From NCBI GenBank assembly GCA_010405405.1, contig MU004238.1, positions 1,936,374 through 2,000,373 on the forward strand: 64,000 nt of DNA, in the 5' to 3' direction. The notes below the pieces were generated by a model. That model did no database searches. It saw only the letters and a program-made list of their open reading frames with translations, and was not told where the DNA came from. This document shows, piece after piece, positions 56,043-64,000 of the stretch; position 1 is the stretch's first letter, and each line of letters starts with the position of its first letter. The DNA comes from Microthyrium microscopicum. Lineage: Eukaryota > Ascomycota > Dothideomycetes > Microthyriales > Microthyriaceae. Made by a program: the position numbers and the translations under genes.

Positions 56043-59000
56043 ATGGTTTTCTGCACCTATTGTGGTCAGTCCTTTACTCGGGATGAACATCTCGAACGAC
56101 ATATCCTCACTCGTAAGTACTCATCGTAGCATTCCTGGCTCTTCAAACTCGATAATAACAGCCTCATAGACACCAATATCAAGCCTTTCAAGTGCTTTAC
56201 ATGTCACATGTCCTTTGCTCGCCGGTAAGCGCTGCTCAGCATCAATCATCTATCAGTCAAGTCGCAGTGACTAACAGCCTTGTAGTGATCTCCTTCAAAG
56301 GCATTACACAGTCCATGGAAAGAACCAGGAAAATGGAGAAGGGGTTCCAAGCATAATGGTCCCAAAAAGTGCCGGCCGAACACCCATTGCCTGCACAAAC
56401 TGCGCCAAAACCAAGACGAAATGCGACAAGAAGTTCCCATGTAGTCGCTGTGCCAGTCGAAACCTCAAGTGTATCCTTCGACCCACCCGACGAGTCTCTC
56501 GGAATGTCAATCGCATGACTGTAAAAGCAGATGGTGAAGCAAGCAGCAGCTCATCGTCAGCGGAGCCAACTCAACCTGGTCAAATCATCACGCCAGATGG
56601 TTCGAGTAGGAATTCACCACAACCTCCTATTTCCAATCCCTCACCACGAACCACCATGCCAGCTCCCGCCGTAGACCAAAAACCTCTGCCAGTCAGCACG
56701 CCTGAGCCGTCCGCATCCGCCTCTTCCGAACCTTCCGCAGTTTTCTTCCAACCAAGTCCATCCAGTGCTGCATCTCAACACGTCACCACAGTCATGTCAC
56801 CTCTTCCCACACCAGGCACAATAATAAATGGTTTCATGTCGAGTACGCCAATATCAGGCTACGATGAGTTTGCCGGAGTCTCCAGAGACGGCTCAGATCA
56901 ATCCAGTCCTCGTTTCATGATGGATTGGACCATGCAATTCTCTCCTCCTCACATGGATTCGCTTCGAGGCCAAGACATCATGATGCCAGCCATGGCCAAT
57001 CCAATGGGAATGTCTATGGATGGATTAGCAGACGCAACTATGCTCACAATGATTCCTGAGTTCGCTGGCTCAATGGGCTCGCTACAAACACCCATTGCAA
57101 CCCCTCGTTTGAGTATGAGCACCACACTGTCAGAGCTCGAGCTTGGCAATACCAGTGTAGCGCTTGCTCCCAGTACTCGACAAACATCGATGAGTGGTGA
57201 AATAAGCGCTTCTGGTGACCTTCCCGCTGTCATCAGGGCTCAAGATGGCTGGAACTGTTTCAGATCCGCTCCCACCATTTCGCCAGCCTTGTGTCCAAAG
57301 ACTGCCAAGTTGCACATTGAGCGACTTGAACAAAGCTTGAAGAACCATGAAGGTTGGAACGGCTGGGCTCCAGCTTGGCAGGATACCGATACATCAAACG
57401 ACCATCTCCATGTGGTACCTTTGCAAGAAGGATCCAAGGACAAGCTCTTTGCCATCACCCAGACTTTCCTGCACAAGGCATTGGAAGTTCATCGCAACAC
57501 AAATACTGGCACACCAGAGGGAGGCAACTCGCCATATGCTGGTGCTTCCAATTTTGTCATATTGCCACCCATTCGAGTTCTTACGTATTTCCTTCGAGCT
57601 TACGCGAATTCATTCGAGCAATATTTCCCAATGTCATCTCGAGGGACATTGGATGTAAACGAAAAGCTCATGAATCAGAGCATTAGTGACAAAGCAGGTG
57701 CACTGCTCACTTTGATGATGATCGCTGCTGGCTCTCTTTCAATACCTGCTTTGGATGCACGATGGTTGAATGGTGGATTTGTTGAAGCTTGCCGAATTTC
57801 CCTGTTTGATTTGATTGAAACAAACATATCCATGGCAGCCGACCCCACAGTGCTTCATTCCGCCTTGCTCTTTACAAACACTGCTGCTTGGAGTGGTGAT
57901 AAATGGCACATGAACATTGCCATGGGCCAAAGGGGCATGTACACTGCAATGCTGAGACACTCTGGTGCCCTCGAACATCAACGCATTGTACCAGATGCAT
58001 CCAGTACGCCAGACCAACTGCACCAAAATTGGCTACAGCAGGAGACCATGAGTCGGTAAGTTTCAACCATTTTTGCCATTGCTGAACGACCACTAATTTT
58101 TTGTTTCCAGATTGGTTTACTCTTGGGCAATGAGTGATCAAGATTTGTCATTGTTCAACGATTCTACTCCACTTTTCTCAATGACTGAATTTGGTACTCC
58201 AATGCCAGATTCTGATCGTCTATGGCATGCAAAGACTGCTGCAGAGTGGTCTACTGTGTTTAGCCAGGTCCATGAATTTTCCGGTGGGTATTCGGCAGTG
58301 ACTTCGGGCGTTCGTCCATTGTCATTGCGTGACATGTTCCGGCATTTCATGGAAGACGATATCATCCCTCGAGGGATGGAATTGACTCCGCTGCATCTGA
58401 GGTTATTGCTGCATCCACTTCAATCACTGGTGTGTCAGTATCGTCAACTTACAGCCTGCTTTTCCGACAATATTTCACCAAGGCAGCAAACCAACAATGT
58501 TCACACTCAATCAGTGCGAGCAAGATTAGAAGAGCTTCAAGTTCTTCTCAAGAGATGGCGACGATTGGCTGACAGATATTCATCTTCTCATCCATTGTGC
58601 CCTTTGATGCAAGCAAGTCTAGTCATCTTCCATCTGATTAGCTTGAATACTGTCACAAACTTCCCCGAAATTGAGAAACTCGCTCGCAAGGAAGATTATG
58701 ATGGCACCTATGCTCAGCTCATGTGGAAGCACAAGAAATGCATCACTGATGTTGAGGAGGCTGTCTACCACGCTGGTCAAGTCATCCGGCTGATCAAGCA
58801 GATGCACGCCAATGTTCGGCCACCATGGTGGCCAGCTGCCATCTACCGTGTAGGCTTGATCATGTGGGCCGAGAGCCTTGCACACAATGAAAACATCCCC
58901 AACGAGATGTTCTCGCCATCCATGGAGCAGTTTGTGGCCGTCGACTCTCTTCCCGCTGACCACCCAGTCCTTGGCAGATTCCGCGGCAAGAAGGAAGGCC

Positions 59001-59155
59001 GGCCAGCGTTGACGAGGCGAGACAGCACAGCGATACCGATTGACAACGGCTTTGCTGTGCTATCGCACTGCGTCGAGGTCATCGATGAGGGCGTGGCCAA
59101 CCGGTTCTCAGATGGGATCCGCAACAAGCTTGAGAAGCTTGCAAGAGGTGGTTGA
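56043..59155 (+). CDS. CMR1: Melanin regulator of the Cmr1/Pig1 type (two C2H2 fingers plus Zn2Cys6)
   Basis: Four exons: 56043-56112, 56170-56224, 56286-58055 and 58111-59155. They give 979 residues, the usual length of Cmr1/Pig1 proteins. Finger 1: Cys4, Cys7, His20, His24. Finger 2: Cys32, Cys35, His48, His52. Zn2Cys6 cluster: Cys78, 81, 88, 94, 97 and 104 (CTNCAKTKTKCDKKFPCSRC). A Ser/Pro/Gln-rich linker follows, then a fungal transcription-factor middle domain from about residue 360. Introns 1 and 2 interrupt the two fingers, so no single frame shows the DNA-binding part whole. Combining C2H2 and Zn2Cys6 in one protein is rare and diagnostic of regulators that activate the DHN-melanin synthase and reductases (Colletotrichum Cmr1, Magnaporthe Pig1, Botrytis Smr1). 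It lies between its two presumed target genes, which strengthens the call. Confidence 0.95.
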
Positions 59156-62100
59156 ATGCTTCAACTTCTCGACACTTGATGACTTGTCAGTGTGTCGATG
59201 AAATGAATTGAAATAATGAATAATATATGATGGGAGAAGAGAAGGGACAAACACACCCCATAAAAGGGGGGGAAAGGGCATGACATCCAATCATGCCAAG
59301 CAATCCACGGGCAACCCCGCTTACCTCCAACTCCTTTGAGAGATTCGCGGAGGCTATTCCGAGCCCATTATCAGAAGATATACTTCAGTACGGGTTACGG
59401 TCCTTTTTACATGAGCCTTGATAGGCTAGTGCGTCCTTCCTACATTTTCGAGTCGGGGTCCTGGTCCAATGAACACCAGATAGATACATGAGCTTGCGTG
59501 GCCTTGGATGTTGGTAATCGATGCATCGATATGATGGAAGTAATAGTCGGTCCCACACTGACGTCTGATAATTTTTCGAATGTTTTCCAGGCAAGGGAAA
59601 GCCTTGTTCTAACGACTGAATGACCACGGAATCCGAAGAGTATGATGATAGGCCTGTAATGTAATTATCTAGTCCTAATGGCAGAACCTGGGGAAATCCG
59701 GGAAAGTTTGGCGTATCCAAAATGAATTCCGAATATTCTTGACTAAACAAAAACCAAATCAATGCAACTAACTGGATGTCCTGAAGCCTTTATGTGATGC
59801 CCACCATAAAGAACAAGGCTTGTTGATCGCTTCTATGTTCATTGTGCGCCATGTTGACGGCTCAAAATGTCGGTCGCGGTGTTACAGCTCTGCCGACTAT
59901 GCACTGACTACGCCGGCCCCAACTTTGTTTGCACTTCCATCGGCATACTTGAATATGGAGGGGAGTGGACAATAAGGTATCCCTTGTCCCCACGAGGCAT
60001 TGCAGTAGCCAGGGGAAGCGCTCTTGGCACATGGTTCGTGTTCATGGTCAAGGCGGAGTGAAGCTTTGGAGGCTTGTAACTATCACCGACTCACTGAATC
60101 ATGAGTTGTTGGAAATGGAGAAAGTTAACTCATCCTGAGTCTAAAACAGATGCTTTCAAACCTGATATTCTTACTATCATACATTTTGGTACTATCATCA
60201 GTCAAGCGTTGCTGTAGAACGATGCTAAAACTTTGTGTATCCCGTACCTGCGGCCTTGAGTACATGATATTTCTGGAGTCGGGACGCGGACATTGACATG
60301 GGGAATACCACGAGGACCTACATAACTAGTCTAAGAAACTATGAAGCCACAATGTGATGTTCAACGGCCATGGACGGTAATTTGGCTCTATGGCTGCAGA
60401 CTAGACCTTCCATCGCGTTGTTGATCGTTTGATGAAGCAAGCCATGAACTGTTCCCAGATATTATTTTGGCTAGCAAGCCGGGAAACTTAGTGGCATGAT
60501 GTAAGGTCGGTGAAATTTAAACACCGACTTTGCGACTTCAAAGCTCCAGTGCTGAATACAAAAAGCCACTGCTCTGCTCTTGATGCCATACATAACTCTC
60601 GCAAACAACCGGTCTACCGAAATGGTTCCACAAGCAGCAATTCTCTGCTGGAGTCGTGCAACACATTCAAGCAGCTCGACTACTGGAAACTGGATAGAGG
60701 CCTGATGGATTCCAACCCCAAGATCGACACTGCAAGCATATCAGCATCCTATCGTATTCAACATGTATCGATCAACTCCGGCATATTCAACGTCATGGAA
60801 TGGAGCTAGCAATCAATCAATGCCAGGGAACACAGGAACTACTACAGAGCAAAGATAGGAAAATACTGGATGCAAATCCTGGAGGTGGAATATGGAGAAA
60901 AGTCGCAGTGTTGCAAAGGTTTGATACAGAACATAACATGTACAAAACACCCGGTCCACTCGCCAAATGACCACATCCATCTTCGCTCGCAAGTTGAACT
61001 CGTCAAATTCCGTGGACATTGACCTTTTGAGAAGAGCCCTTCTTATTTCAAGATAACCGGACAATAAACGCTTGCAACTACCACGGTCAATGCAGAGTGA
61101 GTTTGCAGGCGGACAAGTGAAGTTGAGTTGGAGTTGAGTCCGAAACCCCCAAGCCGAAGTCCGAAGCATAGACCGCCCAATTCCCCCTCTCTTACCCGGA
61201 TCGAGGAACTCTTGAGCAGTGCTGCTTGTTTATATCTCGCCAAACTTATTTCCAATTATTCTTGCTGACATGACAAACATTTTCCCTTCTGGGGTACAGT
61301 GCTTGGATTGTTCAATATTGTCAAGTATCTTATGCTTGATCAGCATTTAGTCCATTTGAGTTTCGGTTACTTGAGGATCGGACACCACTGCGACTCGCAA
61401 TTCGCTTTCAATGCTGTGGGCTTGTGGCAGGCCAGCCGCCGACGCTGTCAACTTCAACTCTCCGAGTCTTCCTGGCTCACACTGTGGTGCGACTCGCAAA
61501 GTGCACACAGACTAGCCCGGGTTCGCTGGCAGACCCAGCTGGCCACCGAACATTGGCAGAACCTTGAAGGAACTTGCGAGGAACGTCTCCAGAAAGTTGC
61601 CAGAACAAGAAAAGAAAGTTTTGGCGCATCGTCGGCTGGCGCGGCGCTTTAGGCGTGTGCAAAAAATGAGACCTCGAGCAGACCGCCGCGCGCAATCTAG
61701 GCGTTTAGCGAGATCCAAATAGCCCGATTGGTGTATCAAGTATCGTGAAATAGTGAAATCGTCCACCGTCGCAGAATTTCAGACAAGCTTCTTGCGCAAG
61801 TTGCACAGAGCACTCAAAAGGCGTGAAGGTGGGCCCGCCACAACACGCCATGGTGGCCGACTGCGAATCATGCAAATGCTGCCACTCATGTTGACCTGAT
61901 TACCCCAGGCCTACCGTTGGCCACGTTGATTGCGGATAGAGCAACGCGTTTTAGTCTTGTGAAATTTGAAATATCAATGGAGTCGAACTTTCACTGTACT
62001 GAAAATACATCAATGATTCAAAGTTAGAGCCATACAGGCACCAGGTACCAGGCACCCTGCATTGGCGGGCCTTTGCTTGCAATTCCACCAAAAATTGGTG

Positions 62101-63325
62101 TATCTAGAAACAAGTATCAAAGCTTTAAATTACAATCGACTACTTCGGGATATTTACTAGCGCAAGGGCATTTGGTTTTCGAACAGTGTTGAATCTTGAT
62201 ATCTGCAGTTTGCAACTCCATGTTTGAACTGCACTGCCAGTGTAAGCTCGCAAGCGTCTTTGGTAAGACCGCAATTGTCAGAAACGGTTTGCCTAAACTG
62301 CTTCAAACCCCAGCATTAGACGATACTTGGTCTATACTTGTGCTAAATCCAGGGCTTGAGCCTCTTTGATCTGTAAACTAGCCTGGGCCTGGCCTGGAAG
62401 AAACATGAACATCCAACGAAACACCTCCACAGGCACAGGGTTTCTGAACGACGCCTCTTACACGGTCCTCTCCGCGGTTTGCTCCATCTCTCTCTACCAC
62501 ACTGGCACACTTACCACCATGTCTGTGTACCGTGCGAATAGTGCCTAAACGTATTCTTTCGGCTCTTGCATTTCACGCCTAATTGCTTGCCCAAGGACTG
62601 TGTGCTACGAATGCTGTGGATACATGCATATCCATTGTAAGACTCGGCGCAGCTAAGCTGTATCTGTCTGGACTGTGTTTAATTCTTGGGCCACCAAGGC
62701 GACCTCTGAACCAAGTCTACCAAAGCAGAATCCGTGGAGACTGGAGCAAGATCAAGCAGCTCTCGCCCTATCGGACCAATTCTAGTCAAGCATGGCAACG
62801 CATGGCTCCTGCGAGGCTGAACAAGAGGCTGTATGCCAAGGATGCCTGACTTCTAAGCTACCGATACCTTTTTTTACTTCTCTCGTCAAGGTACCCGCCA
62901 GGTAACGGTGGGCAACACTCACAAACAATGCTTGTCGAAGCCTTTCCGCAAGCCCCAAATGTATTCCTATCCGTCTCTCTCTCTCTACAGATCTCATTCC
63001 CTGCGCAGAACGGGAGCAGCGGGGCCGAGTGTTGCAACCCGTGTGTCCTGAAACGGAAATCTCTCCAGCGCTGTCTGTAGCGATACCCTCTTCAGACATT
63101 GACTGCTGTGGCTCGGATGGCGTCTCCTGCTGGGTGGATGTTGGACACCACGCATCCTCGCCTAGGAGTACAATGGCTTGGATTGGTATTTAACATAGAG
63201 GCTTTCCCTCGTCCCTGTCAATTATCATCGCAACTTCCATTCGCATCTCATATACCCAGTTTACTTCTATACCCTTTAGTAACCACTTAACCTTTTCCAC
63301 ATCCCATCAACCTCTACACTTCACA
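59156..63325. promoter_or_regulatory. Gene-poor spacer between regulator and reductase (4.2 kb)
   Basis: No supported gene. Frames up to 125 codons appear on both strands (for example around 59385-59762 and 61299-61652), overlap each other and show no motifs. The 3' end of the regulator and the promoter of the reductase lie here. A short CT microsatellite is visible near 62971-62988. The 120 bases before the reductase ATG are C/T-rich, as in strongly expressed fungal genes. Confidence 0.4.
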
Positions 63326-64000
63326 ATGGCCGCCAACGGAATCTCTGCTAACCTCCCAAGCTGGAGCTTGGAAGGCAAGGTCGCCGTCGTCACTGGCTCT
63401 GGTAAGCTACCCCTATCACCACACACCAATTGCTTTGCCAACTAACGCGATTCACAGGCCGTGGTATCGGACGTGAAATGGCCCTCGAGCTCGCCCGCCG
63501 CGGAGCCGACATTGTCATCAACTACGCCAACAGCGCCGACGCCGCCAACAAGGTCGTCGAGCAAATCCAAGCCATGGGCCGCAAGTCCATCGCCATCAAG
63601 GCCAACGTTGCCAACGTCTCCGAGACAATCCACCTCTTTGCTGAGGCCAAGAAGACCTTCCCCAAGCTCCACATTGTCTCCTCCAACTCTGGTGTTGTGT
63701 CCTTCGGCCATCTTAAGGATGTGACTGAGGAGGAATTTGACCGCGTGTTCGCTATCAACACCCGTGGCCAATTCTTCGTTGCGCGCGAGGCGTACAAGAA
63801 CCTCGAAGTTGGTGGTCGTATCATCCTCATGGGATCCATCACTGGCCAGGCCAAGGGTGTGCCCAAGCACGCTGTGTACTCTGGTTCCAAAGGTGCCATT
63901 GAGACCTTCACTCGCTGCATGGCCATCGGTACGTTCCCTTCATCCTCCAGCTCGCCATGAATCTTTTACTGACCGCACTTTCTAGACTGCGGAGACAAGA
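63326..64000 (+). CDS. THR1: 1,3,8-trihydroxynaphthalene reductase, 5' part (short-chain dehydrogenase)
   Basis: Exons 63326-63401 and 63458-63928, and the first 15 bases of a third exon (63986-64000); the window cuts the gene after about 187 codons. Introns have GTAAGC and GTACGT donors and AG acceptors. NADPH-binding motif TGSGRGIG at 23-30, with its Gly26 codon split by intron 1. Catalytic Ser152 (MGSITG) and Tyr166/Lys170 (YSGSK). The segments NSGVVSFGH and [14 protein letters not shown] and the [18 protein letters not shown] core are those of the T3HN reductase (Brn1/Thr1/3HNR) group rather than the tetrahydroxynaphthalene reductase. The enzyme reduces 1,3,8-trihydroxynaphthalene to vermelone and usually also accepts the tetrahydroxy compound. 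C-ending codons like those of the synthase suggest strong expression. Confidence 0.92.

Noticed and set aside
59385-59762. Open frame of 125 codons downstream of the regulator
   Set aside because: No recognisable domain, and no splice-consistent extension or neighbour. Treated as chance.

Overview
This window is nuclear DNA from a filamentous ascomycete (Pezizomycotina). The genes carry short introns (about 50-70 bases) with GTAAGT-like donors and CTAAC branch points. It holds a non-reducing melanin polyketide synthase, a C2H2+Zn2Cys6 regulator of the Cmr1/Pig1 type, and a tract with the signature of repeat-induced point mutation (RIP). A leotiomycete is my guess, but nothing in the sequence proves the class.

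Left part (1-33 kb): a compact housekeeping region. In order: a Spo7-like subunit (-), divergent from an ABHD5/Cld1-type hydrolase (+); a small unrecognised protein; a secreted six-hairpin glycosidase-like protein; two divergent, apparently paralogous protein kinases; the mitochondrial Fe-S protein Isa1; an unusual membrane protein with an F-box-like motif; a long acidic protein with a 2EXR-like motif; the ribosome quality-control factor Cue3/ASCC2, divergent from ribosomal protein uS10; a mitochondrial J-protein; an unrecognised three-exon gene; and prefoldin subunit 3. I rebuilt the exons of the split genes from frame continuity plus splice signals.

Right part (33-64 kb): a dispersed DHN-melanin locus. 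It contains the SAT-KS-AT-PT-ACP-ACP-TE polyketide synthase (-), the Cmr1-like regulator (+) and the 5' part of a trihydroxynaphthalene reductase (+, cut by the window end). The synthase makes the naphthalene core, the reductase acts downstream, and the regulator is expected to activate both. Very long gene-poor spacers separate them: 16 kb between synthase and regulator, 4.2 kb between regulator and reductase. The 16 kb spacer holds a 2.9 kb AT-rich, RIP-like block bounded by a perfect 15-base inverted repeat.

Most notable: (1) the Cue3 gene shares a 471-base divergent promoter region with uS10, the ribosomal protein whose ubiquitination is read by the Cue3-containing complex; (2) the melanin trio split by a RIP-mutated element; (3) the paralogous divergent kinase pair, one of which lacks the HRD arginine.
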